This document shows positions 1 to 8,023 of a DNA stretch of 10,210 bases, one piece after another. The DNA lies in contig JAOAFK010000034.1 in assembly GCA_026416315.1 (NCBI GenBank), positions 1 to 10,210 of the forward strand, given 5' to 3'. Numbering within the stretch: the stretch's first letter is position 1; every line of letters starts with the position of its first letter. The translations under genes and the position numbers were made by a program. The notes under the pieces were generated by a model that saw only the letters and a list, made by a program, of their open reading frames with translations, was not told the origin of the DNA and made no database searches. The stretch is from Syntrophorhabdaceae bacterium. Lineage in GTDB: Bacteria; Desulfobacterota; Syntrophorhabdia; Syntrophorhabdales; Syntrophorhabdaceae.

Positions 1-834
1 TTTTTCCTTTGCCCTTATCATTATATCAATATACTCTTTTTCAAAAAAAGGGTCTATCATTATATCGATATTTTTTGGTAGTTTAAGAGAATTTTTTAGG
101 GTTTTGAACTCATGCTCCATTTTTGTAATGTGAGGATTCACATAAGTTTTTAGAATCTTTCTCAACTCATACGGGTTATCACAAGCATCCAATGCTTCCC
201 ATGGCAAGTCTTCAGTTTTTAATTTCACAAGAATCAACATCTGGAGTATTCCCCTCAAAAGGCTTTCTGTCAAATGGATTTTACTTAATGAATTAATGAG
301 CCTTTCTCTTTCTTTGACCTCGAACCATAATAGATAGTCTATACTTTTTATCGACATATTTCGACTCGCTATATAATCTTTTAAAATATCTTCACAGTTT
401 GCGATGATCATCATTTTTTTTACAATGTTTTCGTGCCTTCCGAGGTTGAATCTTTCCATGATCCCAAAAATTTCTAACATGGAAAAGCCAGAATGCACCA
501 TCATATTAATGCAATGGGCCTTCTCCACAATATTTAACTCCCTAAAGAGGTTTTCGTTTATGGAAATATTGCAGGCCTCAATGGGATTAACATCCAAAAT
601 AATACAGGGGATATCTTCCATTCCGAGATAAAGGACAGAATTTAGCCTCTTATGACCGGAAATTACAATAAAGGGGAATTGTTCTTTCACGATTATGGGT
701 TGAATGACCCCCATTTCTTTTATTGATATTGTAAGCATTTCATCGTAAAGGGGGTAAGATATGCAGTAGCTTCTATCGTTTACGCTGATTTTGTTAACAG
801 GTAGAATTTCAAAGAAATATTTTTTATTATACAT
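1..834 (-). CDS. ParB/Spo0J-like nucleoid-protein family member (3' end outside window)
   Basis: The reading frame is open for 278 codons from ATG at 834 to the window edge with no stop, so the C-terminus is missing. Residues 8-80 look like a ParB N-terminal domain: a start resembling 'ILPVNKISV', then 'MGVIQPIIV' (about 41-49), the box 'SGHKRLNSVLYLG' (59-71; the ParB GxxR nucleotide-binding motif in the form GHKR) and 'IPCII' (75-79). The second ParB box is 'ENLFRELNIVEKA' (94-106). Residues 107-160 are likely the helix-turn-helix region. The remainder is charged and unrecognised. The ATG overlaps the stop of the upstream gene by 8 bases, so translation is probably coupled. No ParA partner is visible and the neighbours are enzymes, so this is more likely a stand-alone ParB-fold regulator or CTPase than the chromosome-partition protein. 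Family call is fairly sure; role is unknown. Confidence 0.8.
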   Translation of the reverse strand, partial: MYNKKYFFEILPVNKISVNDRSYCISYPLYDEMLTISIKEMGVIQPIIVKEQFPFIVISGHKRLNSVLYLGMEDIPCIILDVNPIEACNISINENLFRELNIVEKAHCINMMVHSGFSMLEIFGIMERFNLGRHENIVKKMMIIANCEDILKDYIASRNMSIKSIDYLLWFEVKERERLINSLSKIHLTESLLRGILQMLILVKLKTEDLPWEALDACDNPYELRKILKTYVNPHITKMEHEFKTLKNSLKLPKNIDIMIDPFFEKEYIDIMIRAKEK

Positions 835-1777
835 GATTTCTTAACATGAGTTCCATGGGATGGGGATTAAGATAGACCTGCCTTTTAAGGTAATCCTTTT
901 TGTATTTTTTTACATAGTGGTTTATGAGAACCACAGGCACAATAAGGGGAATCAAACCCTTTGAATAGTTTTCTATAATTTCTAACAGTTCTTTTTTTTC
1001 ATCACCGGTTAAGTCCTTTTTAAAATAACCCATGATATGGAGGAGGCAATTACGGTTCTTCTTCTTTGTTGCCATAAGCTTTAATCCCTCCATTAATATC
1101 TTTATGTATGATTCCCTGATACGGGTGTCCCCTTTAAAATGTTTCATGTCACTTACAATTCTACCGAGTTCTGTTAAATGTTTTGGGCTATGCGCCATAA
1201 TAAGGTATTTATGGTCTGTATGAAAGTCAATAAGCCCTCTTGCATCAACGTTTTTTTTCAGGAAGTCACACCACCTCTTGTAAACAAATATCCTCTCAAT
1301 AAAATTTTCCCTTATTTCAGGATTATTCAAACGACCATCATCCTCAACAGGTATAAGGGGAAAACGTTTTATAAAAGCCATAGCAAATATGCCTACCCCC
1401 CTTTTTACAGGCACACCTTTTTCTGAATAGATCTTTACACCTTGCAAGCCAGAACTCGGAGATTTACTTTTGAATATAAAACCGCAGAGGTTTTCCTTTT
1501 CTAATTCATGGAGTCTCTTTTCTGCCCATTTCAACATACCTTCTGTATGGTCTATGTTTGTTTTAATCGTTACAATTCTCGGGTTTTCAGGGGAGCCTGT
1601 AAGTCTCATGGCCTCCCTCGGCACAGGAAGACCGTATTCCACCTCAGGGCATACCGCTACGTATTCAAAATATTTACCCAATGTGTCTGTGATGAATCTA
1701 TCATGTTTGTGTCCGCCATCATATCTCACTTTATTACCTATGAGGCAACTGCTTATCCCTACTTTTATCTTTTCCAT
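827..1777 (-). CDS. DUF523-DUF1722 protein (TudS-like desulfidase domain fused to YbgA domain)
   Basis: A 316-residue protein. Residues 5-140 match DUF523, the family containing the [4Fe-4S] thiouracil desulfidase TudS: 'GISSCLIG..VRYDGGHK' (7-24, Cys11), 'CPEVEYGLPVPRE' (43-55, Cys43) and 'GFIFKSKSPSSG' (99-110). In many family members the last motif reads SPSCG and, as I recall, supplies the third cluster ligand; here it is Ser109, with Cys98 nearby. Residues 180-316 are the DUF1722/YbgA domain, seen in 'LIDFHTDHKYLIMAHSPKHL' (182-201), 'LLHIMGYFKK' (245-254) and 'YLNPHPMELMLRNHV' at the C-terminus. I chose the ATG at 1777 because its A is shared with the TAA stop of the preceding gene (TAATG), a coupled start; an in-frame ATG at 1810 lies inside that gene and would add 11 unconserved residues. 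A role in thionucleobase or tRNA sulfur chemistry is possible but unproven. Confidence 0.88.
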   Translation of the reverse strand: MEKIKVGISSCLIGNKVRYDGGHKHDRFITDTLGKYFEYVAVCPEVEYGLPVPREAMRLTGSPENPRIVTIKTNIDHTEGMLKWAEKRLHELEKENLCGFIFKSKSPSSGLQGVKIYSEKGVPVKRGVGIFAMAFIKRFPLIPVEDDGRLNNPEIRENFIERIFVYKRWCDFLKKNVDARGLIDFHTDHKYLIMAHSPKHLTELGRIVSDMKHFKGDTRIRESYIKILMEGLKLMATKKKNRNCLLHIMGYFKKDLTGDEKKELLEIIENYSKGLIPLIVPVVLINHYVKKYKKDYLKRQVYLNPHPMELMLRNHV

Positions 1778-3171
1778 TAATCTTTGTAACCCAACCAGCA
1801 GTGCAGGCAAAGCCTTTCTCTCGGGATACCTATGGCCTGTACCATATCATCAATTCTTTGATATCTCAAGGTTGTTGCACCGAGTTCCCGAGCAATCCAG
1901 TCCACCATGTTTTTATATTTTACCGAATTTTCATCGAGGTATTCCTTTATGTCATCGAAATCCTTACCCTCTATATCCCAGATGGCCCGTCTGGCAATGA
2001 GTTCTTCTGTGGATCTCGTGGATAATGCAAATCTGCATGGAAACATTAGAGGAGGACATGCGGGTCTTACATGTATCTCCTTTGCCCCTGATTCCCATAG
2101 TTTTTTAAGGGTATAATTTTTTAGCTGTGTGCCCCTTACTATGGAATCCTCGCAGAGTATGATGCGATTTCCCTCAATCACTTCCTTTACAGGTATTAAT
2201 TTCATCTTGGCCACAAGGTCTCTGATCTCCTGGGCAGGGGGTGTATAGCTTCTTCCATAGCCAGGGGTATATTTTACAAGGGGTCTACGATACGGGATAC
2301 CCGATTCCATAGCATACCCTATGGCATGACCTACCCCTGAATCAGGGACACCTGCCACAAGGTCTGCCTTCACATTGTCTCTTTTTGCAAGCAATCTTCC
2401 GCTTCGTTCACGGACTATCTCTACATTTATCCCTTCATAACTTGAGGCAGGATAACCTGTATAGATCCATAGAAAGGCACATATCTGATTTTTTTCTTTA
2501 CCCTTGAATTTTTCCTCAAGACCATCTTTGCCAATAAAAACAATTTCACCTGGTTCGATGAATTTTTTTATCCTGTAGCCGAGGTTTAAAAAGGAGCATG
2601 TTTCATTGGCAACGGCAAAGCCATCTTCCTTTTCACCTATTACGAGGGGCAGCCTTCCATGACGGTCTCTTGCTGCATAGATACCGTCTTTTGTCATGAG
2701 AAGCATAGTAGCAGAACCTTTTATCTTGTCGTAGACACTTTCTATGCCTTCTATAATGGTATTTTTATGGGTAATAATCTTAGCAATGAGTTCCACAGAG
2801 TTAAAACCGCCACTTGACATCTCACTGAATGTTTCTCCATTCTGAAGAATTTCGCTAACAAGTTTTTCAGTATTTTCTATAAGTCCTGCGGATACAATGG
2901 CAAACGTTCCGAACTTAGAACTTATGATTAGAGGTTGAGGGTCCCTATCGCTTATAACCCCTATACCGATGTTGCCTTCCATTTCTTTGTATTCTTCAAA
3001 AAATTTCGATTTAAACTGGGATTTACTAATATCGTGGATATGGCGGTGGAGTTTTTTTCCAAAGACTGCCATACCTCCATATTCGGTTCCCATGTGGGAG
3101 TGATAATCTGTTCCGTAAAGTAGATCTGCTGTGCAATCCTTCTTTGATACTACACCGAAAATGCCACTCAT
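1777..3171 (-). CDS. PurF-like phosphoribosyltransferase paralog with degenerate glutaminase site
   Basis: A 464-residue protein with the two-domain layout of amidophosphoribosyltransferase. The N-terminal Ntn-hydrolase fold (about 2-215) begins MSGIFG, so the catalytic Cys of the PurF MCGIFG start is Ser. The usual HxRYST arginine motif reads 'GIGVISDRD' (69-77), and the oxyanion-hole HNG reads 'SAGLIEN' (94-100). The C-terminal PRT domain looks intact: 'VPDSG' (275-279), 'YGRSYTPPAQEIRDL' (305-319) and the PRPP loop 'IILCEDSIVRGTQ' (337-349). Cys231, Cys379, Cys455 and Cys458 ('CLHC') sit where Bacillus PurF holds its [4Fe-4S] cluster. A strong AGGAGG (3181-3176) precedes the ATG. It is first in an overlapping operon with the DUF523-DUF1722 and ParB-like genes. 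It probably does not hydrolyse glutamine; it may use ammonia or another acceptor with PRPP. I would not name it purF. Confidence 0.9.
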   Translation of the reverse strand: MSGIFGVVSKKDCTADLLYGTDYHSHMGTEYGGMAVFGKKLHRHIHDISKSQFKSKFFEEYKEMEGNIGIGVISDRDPQPLIISSKFGTFAIVSAGLIENTEKLVSEILQNGETFSEMSSGGFNSVELIAKIITHKNTIIEGIESVYDKIKGSATMLLMTKDGIYAARDRHGRLPLVIGEKEDGFAVANETCSFLNLGYRIKKFIEPGEIVFIGKDGLEEKFKGKEKNQICAFLWIYTGYPASSYEGINVEIVRERSGRLLAKRDNVKADLVAGVPDSGVGHAIGYAMESGIPYRRPLVKYTPGYGRSYTPPAQEIRDLVAKMKLIPVKEVIEGNRIILCEDSIVRGTQLKNYTLKKLWESGAKEIHVRPACPPLMFPCRFALSTRSTEELIARRAIWDIEGKDFDDIKEYLDENSVKYKNMVDWIARELGATTLRYQRIDDMVQAIGIPRERLCLHCWLGYKD

Positions 3172-3320
3172 CTATCCTCCTGCATAAAATCAGTTTTAAA
3201 GATATAATACAAACTATTTTGGATTTTCTCCACTGTTTATTAACCTTTTGATTTATTGTTTTGTTGAACTCACTGTTTCTTTATGTTATGTATTCTATGA
3301 GTTTAAAATGGGGATTAATT
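3172..3320. promoter_or_regulatory. Divergent intergenic region with candidate promoters
   Basis: This 149-base, very AT-rich spacer separates the minus-strand purF-like operon from plus-strand glnS and must hold both promoters. A perfect TATAAT lies on the plus strand at 3203-3208, and the same stretch reads TATTAT on the minus strand, so it could serve either direction. No convincing -35 box is visible at 17 bases on either side. A TTGAAC at 3264-3269 is another possible plus-strand -35, but its downstream -10 is poor. The assignment of individual boxes is weak; the region's role as a divergent promoter region follows from gene orientation. Confidence 0.4.
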
Positions 3321-5000
3321 ATGGAAACAGAAAGACCAACAGATTTTATCCGTGAAATCATTGACGAGGATTTAAGGTTAAATAAAAATAAAGGAAGGGT
3401 GGCAACACGCTTTCCCCCTGAACCAAACGGTTATCTCCATATAGGTCATGCAAAATCCATATGTCTTAATTTCGGCATAGCAGCCCAATATAATGGGACC
3501 TGTAATCTCAGAATGGATGATACAGACCCTGCAGGTGAAACAATGGAGTATGTGGAATCCATCATAAACGATGTAAGATGGCTTGGTTTTGACTGGGAAG
3601 ACAGGCTCTTTTTTGCATCGGATTATTTCGAGAGACTATACGATTTTGCCGTAGAGCTTATAAAAAAAGGAAAGGCCTATGTGTGTGATCTATCCCCTGA
3701 CGAGATAAGAGAATACAGGGGAACACTCACAGAACCAGGAAGAGAAAGCCCTTACCGTAATAGAACAGTGGAGGAAAACTTAGACCTCTTCAGAAGGATG
3801 AGGGCAGGTGAATTTGAGGATGGAAGTCGTGTGCTTAGGGCAAAGATAGATATGGCATCCCCTAATATCCTTATGAGAGACCCTGTGCTATACAGGATTA
3901 AAAGAACACCCCATTATAGGACAGGAAAAAAATGGGTTATATACCCCATGTATGACTTTGCCCACTGTCTTTCTGATGCTATAGAAGGCATCACCCATTC
4001 CATTTGCACCCTTGAGTTTGAAAATAACAGACCCCTGTATGATTGGATTATAAATGAACTTATTGAGAGTGAAGATAAGCCAAAACAGATAGAATTCGCA
4101 AGGCTCAATTTAAGTTATACAGTGCTCAGTAAAAGAAGGCTTATAGAGCTTGTAGAAAAGGGCATTGTTTCAGGTTGGGACGACCCGAGGATGCCCACCA
4201 TAGCAGGGATGCGTAGAAGGGGATATACACCAAGATCCATAAGAACATTCTGCAACAAAATAGGTGTTGCAAAAAACGATAACCTCGTGGATATATCATT
4301 CCTTGAAGCATGTGTCCGTGATGATTTAAACGAAATTGCGCCAAGGGTCATGTGTGTAATGGAGCCCTTGAAGGTCATAATAGATAATTACCCCGAAGGG
4401 AAGGTTGAAGAGATTGAATGTGCAAACCACCCGCAGGATCCTTCTTTTGGAAAAAGGAAAGTTCCCTTTTCAAGGCAGCTATACATTGAAAAGGATGACT
4501 TCAGCGAAAATCCCCCAAAAAAATATAAAAGATTAAGCCCTGATAAGGAAGTAAGGTTAAGAAATGCATACATTATAAAATTTTCTCACCTTGTAAGGGA
4601 TGAGTCAACAGGCGAGATAAAAGAAATACACTGTACATATGACCCTACATCAAAGGATGGTCCACCAGCAGATGGGAGAAAGGTGGAAGGGGTTATCCAT
4701 TGGGTTTCCGCCACGCATGCAATACCCATAGAGGTAAGGCTCTACGACAGACTTTTTACCATTGAAGACCCTGCTTCAAAGGGTGATGATTTTATAAAAT
4801 ATATAAACCCTGATTCCCTTAAGGTTCTTTATCCATGCTACGGAGAGCCAAGCCTAAAAGATGCTAAACCTAAAGATAGATACCAGTTCGAGAGGATTGG
4901 CTATTTTTGTGTGGACGTAAAAGATTCTACTTCTAACAAACCTGTTTTCAACCGTATAGTCTCTCTAAAGGATACCTGGGCAAAATTAAAGGTCAATTAA
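3321..5000 (+). CDS. glnS: Glutaminyl-tRNA synthetase
   Basis: Class I aminoacyl-tRNA synthetase of 559 residues, close to the roughly 554 of E. coli GlnS, charging tRNA-Gln in the cytoplasm. The GlnRS-type signature 'PPEPNGYLHIGHAKS' (32-46, HIGH motif at 40-43) and the KMSKS-equivalent 'VLSKRRL' (268-274) are present. 'RMDDTDP' (64-70), 'WDDPRMPTIAGMRRRGY' (286-302) and a full C-terminal anticodon-binding beta-barrel region (about 340-555) complete the enzyme. GlnRS rather than GluRS is supported by 'LHIGHAKS' and by the anticodon domain type. I chose ATG 3321, preceded by GGGGA seven bases upstream; earlier in-frame starts at 3261 and 3297 lack a ribosome site and add unconserved residues. 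It is the first gene of the plus-strand run, 54 bases before the permease. Its presence implies direct Gln-tRNA charging, at least in part, instead of reliance on GatCAB alone. Confidence 0.96.
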   Translation: METERPTDFIREIIDEDLRLNKNKGRVATRFPPEPNGYLHIGHAKSICLNFGIAAQYNGTCNLRMDDTDPAGETMEYVESIINDVRWLGFDWEDRLFFASDYFERLYDFAVELIKKGKAYVCDLSPDEIREYRGTLTEPGRESPYRNRTVEENLDLFRRMRAGEFEDGSRVLRAKIDMASPNILMRDPVLYRIKRTPHYRTGKKWVIYPMYDFAHCLSDAIEGITHSICTLEFENNRPLYDWIINELIESEDKPKQIEFARLNLSYTVLSKRRLIELVEKGIVSGWDDPRMPTIAGMRRRGYTPRSIRTFCNKIGVAKNDNLVDISFLEACVRDDLNEIAPRVMCVMEPLKVIIDNYPEGKVEEIECANHPQDPSFGKRKVPFSRQLYIEKDDFSENPPKKYKRLSPDKEVRLRNAYIIKFSHLVRDESTGEIKEIHCTYDPTSKDGPPADGRKVEGVIHWVSATHAIPIEVRLYDRLFTIEDPASKGDDFIKYINPDSLKVLYPCYGEPSLKDAKPKDRYQFERIGYFCVDVKDSTSNKPVFNRIVSLKDTWAKLKVN

Positions 5001-5054
5001 GATATTTTACAGCTCATTAAATAAAATTCATTATCAGCAGGGAATAAAAAAGGT

Positions 5055-6356
5055 ATGGAAATAAAGAATCTGTATAAGTTTTTGATTGTTGTCGGGGTGT
5101 TCTGCCTTGCATATTTTATTCCCTTTGAATCAGAAAGGGTTCAAAATGCCATAATGGAGTCATTTTTTATGCTCCAGGATTATGCGCGTAAACATGTGCT
5201 TCTGTGCCTTGTACCAGCATTTTTTATTGCCGGTGCCATATCTGTGTTTGTATCACAGGCGTCTGTTATGAAGTATTTGGGTCCCCTTGCCAATAGATTT
5301 CTCTCATATTCTGTGGCTTCAGTCTCTGGAACCATCCTTGCCGTTTGTTCCTGTACTGTCCTACCCCTTTTTGCAGGTATATACAGGATGGGAGCAGGTA
5401 TTGGGCCTGCTACGGCCTTTCTATATTCAGGGCCAGCCATAAATGTCCTTGCAATTGTCCTTTCTGCAAAGGTGCTTGGATGGAAGATGGGTCTTGCAAG
5501 GGCAGTAGGCTCAATTGCCTTTGCATATTTAATAGGCCTTTTCATGTCTTTTATATTCAGAAATGATGAATTGGAGAAGAAAAAGACCCATATGGTGTTA
5601 CCACAGGATGAACCGTCACTTATGCTTTGGCAACAAACAGTGTATATGGCATCCATGATAGGGGTACTTGTCTTTGCAAACTGGGCAAAACCTCATGACA
5701 CGTTTGGTCTGTGGTATTTTATATACAATTTAAAGTGGTATATTACAGGTCTTTTTGCTTTGATTTTTTCCTATACCTTTGTAAAATGGCTAAAGGCAAG
5801 TTGGATTTTGACAGTTACTGGCATAATTGTTGTAGTGTTACTTTCCTTTATCTTTCCACAGTATCCATTGCTTTCCTTTTCAGCAGGCATAGGATTTCTC
5901 ATTTACACAGGGAAAACTTCATCTGATATGACAAAAAACTGGATAGATGCCACATGGTCTTTTACCCTTATGATACTGCCCCTTTTATTCGGTGGGATCC
6001 TTGTTGCAGGTTTTTTACTCGGTATGCCAGGATCTGATAGGGGAATTATCCCTGATGCCTATGTGGTAAAGCTTGTGGGAGGAAATTCAATCGGTGCAAA
6101 TCTTTTTGCATCCATTGTGGGTGCCCTAATGTATTTTGCAACCTTGACAGAGGTTCCCATAGTCCAGGGCCTTATTGGTTCGGGTATGGGTAATGGCCCT
6201 GCACTGGCCCTCCTCCTTGCAGGCCCTGCCCTTTCCCTGCCGAATATGATTGTTATAAGAAGTATATTAGGCACGAAAAAGGCCTTAACATTTATTTCCC
6301 TTGTGATTGTACTTTCTACCCTTGCTGGTATGATTTTTGGAATGATTGTAGAATAG
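5055..6356 (+). CDS. ArsP-family permease, probable arsenical exporter
   Basis: A 433-residue inner-membrane protein with about ten hydrophobic segments, of the PF03773-type permease family that includes ArsP. The first half carries 'LAVCSCTVLPLFAGIYRMG' (95-113), with the paired cysteines Cys98 and Cys100 in a membrane segment, followed by 'GIGPATAFLYSGPAIN' (115-130). The second half repeats the pattern as 'LTEVPIVQG' (364-372) and 'GNGPALALLLAGPALSLPN' (379-397), with no CSC in the second copy. A polar cytoplasmic stretch (about 169-190) separates the halves. The downstream genes (thioredoxin-like, VKOR-Trx fusion, ArsC) argue for export of a thiol-reactive metalloid, probably arsenite or an organoarsenical. 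The His-rich linker of the SO_0444 Cu/Zn branch is absent. A weak GCAGGGA lies 11 bases before the ATG, with AGG closer. Family is sure; substrate is inferred from context. Confidence 0.85.
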   Translation: MEIKNLYKFLIVVGVFCLAYFIPFESERVQNAIMESFFMLQDYARKHVLLCLVPAFFIAGAISVFVSQASVMKYLGPLANRFLSYSVASVSGTILAVCSCTVLPLFAGIYRMGAGIGPATAFLYSGPAINVLAIVLSAKVLGWKMGLARAVGSIAFAYLIGLFMSFIFRNDELEKKKTHMVLPQDEPSLMLWQQTVYMASMIGVLVFANWAKPHDTFGLWYFIYNLKWYITGLFALIFSYTFVKWLKASWILTVTGIIVVVLLSFIFPQYPLLSFSAGIGFLIYTGKTSSDMTKNWIDATWSFTLMILPLLFGGILVAGFLLGMPGSDRGIIPDAYVVKLVGGNSIGANLFASIVGALMYFATLTEVPIVQGLIGSGMGNGPALALLLAGPALSLPNMIVIRSILGTKKALTFISLVIVLSTLAGMIFGMIVE

Positions 6357-6381
6357 TAAATTAAAAATGGGGAGGGATAAA

Positions 6382-6609
6382 ATGAAGATACAGATTTTAG
6401 GCACAGGTTGTGCAAAATGTATAAAACTCGCTGAAAATGCTGAACAGGCTGCAAAAGAATTAGGCATTGAATTTGAAATTGAAAAGATAACGGATATAAA
6501 CAAAATCATGGATTTTGGTGTAATGTTCACCCCTGGTCTTGCCATAGATGGGGAGGTAAAAAGTGTGGGCAAGGTATTGTCAGTGGAAGATATTAAGAAA
6601 CTGCTGTAA
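6382..6609 (+). CDS. Small thioredoxin-like redox-active disulfide protein
   Basis: A 75-residue single-domain thioredoxin fold of the small archaeal/bacterial 'redox-active disulfide protein' group (MTH895/TM0996-like). The active site is 'GCAKC' (Cys10, Cys13) after the first strand 'MKIQILGTG', and the cis-Pro loop is 'FTPGLAIDG' (49-57, Pro51). It has no signal peptide, so it is cytoplasmic. I chose ATG 6382 because GGAGGG (6371-6376) lies five bases upstream; the in-frame ATG at 6367 overlaps that ribosome site and cannot use it. It lies 25 bases after the permease and 23 before the VKOR-Trx gene. This family is often found beside ArsP-like permeases; a role reducing ArsC or delivering thiol-bound arsenic to the permease is plausible but inferred. 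Confidence 0.9.
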   Translation: MKIQILGTGCAKCIKLAENAEQAAKELGIEFEIEKITDINKIMDFGVMFTPGLAIDGEVKSVGKVLSVEDIKKLL

Positions 6610-6632
6610 AATCAAGGTTATAATTTTAAAAT

Positions 6633-7574
6633 ATGAATAGAAGGATGATACGTGATTTTTTAGTGCAATATAGAATCTACCATACCGCCATTCTTGCTCT
6701 TTTTGCTATTGGGGTGGAAATATACTACATAGTCTGCCATGAAGCATGCGCATATCTGAGGGGGGAACTCTTTGGCATCCCCCTTGAGTATGTCGGTATT
6801 GGATATATGGTTCTCATAATTCTTTTGGCATTAGCAAAAAAGGCCTTTTTTCTCTTTTTATCTTTATCAGTAGGTGTAGGTATTGAATTTTATCTCATTG
6901 GTTTTCAGATATGGCATAGTGTTTATTGTATATACTGTTTAACCTTTGGAGGCCTTTTGATACTTATGTTTTTAGTGAATTTCGAGCAAAGGTGGAAAAG
7001 ACTTTCCATTTTATCAGGTATAGTTGGTCTTATTTTATTTGCCATCTTCTTTAAAGGTACTGCCACATTCTCATATGCAAACGAAATATTAATCCCTGAA
7101 TTCGGTAGCGGCCCTGTTAAGGTGAGACTTTATACAGATTATTTCTGCCCTCCATGCAGGTCTATGGAATCCAAGATTGAACCCATCCTTGAAGAGCTTT
7201 TTGAAAAAAATAAGATTACCATCACCTTTATTGATACACCTTCTACGGGTGTATCCACCATGTATGCCCGATATTTTTTATATATCCTCAACGAAAGGAA
7301 GGATTTTAATAGAGCGCTTCTTGCCAGATCTGCCCTCGTTGGTGCAGCCTTTAAAAAGATAAGAGAAAGAGATAAGCTTGAGGAGTATCTGAGAGAAAAG
7401 GGCATAAAATTTCAATTTTTTGATCCAAAAGCCACCTTTGATGTATTAAATGGTCACTTAAAAACAGATAAAATCAATTCAACACCTACATGTGTTATAA
7501 TAAAAAACGATGAGGTGAAAAAATATACAGGAATAAATGATATCCTTGATGCCTTAAAAAGGCTGAAAGAATAA
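6633..7574 (+). CDS. VKOR-thioredoxin fusion, membrane disulfide-bond oxidoreductase
   Basis: A 313-residue protein. Residues 12-118 are a four-helix VKOR-like domain: loop cysteines Cys35 and Cys39, then 'FGIPLEYVG' (47-55), and the quinone-side CxxC 'YCIYC' (Cys99, Cys102). A fifth hydrophobic helix (about 125-141) leads to a DsbA/thioredoxin-like domain (about 155-313) with 'CPPC' (172-175) and a cis-Pro loop 'STPTC' (283-287). Basic residues at 3-14 and 118-123 place the N-terminus and the 118-123 loop in the cytoplasm, so the thioredoxin domain should be periplasmic. In known fusions VKOR reoxidises the tethered thioredoxin using quinone. The gene is embedded between the Trx-like and ArsC genes. 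Its ribosome site is weak (AAGGT about 14 bases upstream), perhaps relying on coupling. A thiol-oxidising role is well supported; the link to arsenic is by context only. Confidence 0.87.
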   Translation: MNRRMIRDFLVQYRIYHTAILALFAIGVEIYYIVCHEACAYLRGELFGIPLEYVGIGYMVLIILLALAKKAFFLFLSLSVGVGIEFYLIGFQIWHSVYCIYCLTFGGLLILMFLVNFEQRWKRLSILSGIVGLILFAIFFKGTATFSYANEILIPEFGSGPVKVRLYTDYFCPPCRSMESKIEPILEELFEKNKITITFIDTPSTGVSTMYARYFLYILNERKDFNRALLARSALVGAAFKKIRERDKLEEYLREKGIKFQFFDPKATFDVLNGHLKTDKINSTPTCVIIKNDEVKKYTGINDILDALKRLKE

Positions 7575-7594
7575 TTAAATTTGCGGGGGTTTGT

Positions 7595-8017
7595 ATGGAA
7601 AAAGTTTTATTCGTCTGTGTCCATAATTCAGCAAGAAGTCAGATGGCAGAAGCCTTAATGAATCACCTATGCGGAGACAGATTCATCGCTGAAAGTGCAG
7701 GTCTTGAACCAGGGGTGCTTAACCCCCTTGCGGTGGATGTTATGGCAGAGGTAGGCATAGACATATCAAAAAATAACACAAAAAGCGTATTTGATTTTTA
7801 TAAAAAAGGCCGTCTTTACAGTTATGTAATAACCGTTTGTGATGAGGCAAGTGCAGAACAATGCCCCATATTCCCGGGTGTGACAAAGAGACTTCACTGG
7901 TCATTCGAAGACCCATCGAAATTTACTGGAACATATGAAGAAAGACTGGAAAAAACAAGGGCTGTAAGGGATAAAATAAAGGAAAAGATTTTAGAATTTT
8001 GTGAAAAGGAAGGTTAA
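7595..8017 (+). CDS. arsC: Arsenate reductase, thioredoxin-coupled LMW-phosphatase type
   Basis: A 140-residue cytoplasmic enzyme reducing arsenate to arsenite. The phosphatase-like P-loop 'CVHNSARSQ' (Cys8 to Arg14, CX5R) comes first. The redox shuttle pair is Cys82 and Cys90 in 'VCDEASAEQCP', matching Cys82/Cys89 of the Bacillus/Staphylococcus enzyme and separating it from simple tyrosine phosphatases. 'WSFEDPSKF' (102-110) holds the general-acid Asp106. Length is typical. A GGGGG (7585-7589) precedes the ATG by five bases. It is the last gene of the plus-strand run, 20 bases after the VKOR-Trx gene and just before a stem-loop. The neighbouring thioredoxin-like protein could be its reductant. 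No ArsR or Acr3/ArsB is seen here, so arsenite export would fall to the upstream permease. Confidence 0.93.
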   Translation: MEKVLFVCVHNSARSQMAEALMNHLCGDRFIAESAGLEPGVLNPLAVDVMAEVGIDISKNNTKSVFDFYKKGRLYSYVITVCDEASAEQCPIFPGVTKRLHWSFEDPSKFTGTYEERLEKTRAVRDKIKEKILEFCEKEG

Positions 8018-8023
8018 AAATAA

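Noticed and set aside
3261..3320. Upstream in-frame starts for glnS at 3261 (TTG) and 3297 (ATG)
   Set aside because: They lack ribosome sites and would add residues not found in GlnRS; ATG 3321 has GGGGA at good spacing.
5055..6356. Permease as an SO_0444-type Cu/Zn exporter
   Set aside because: There is no His-rich linker, and the CSCTVLPL region and ArsC neighbourhood fit the ArsP-like branch better.
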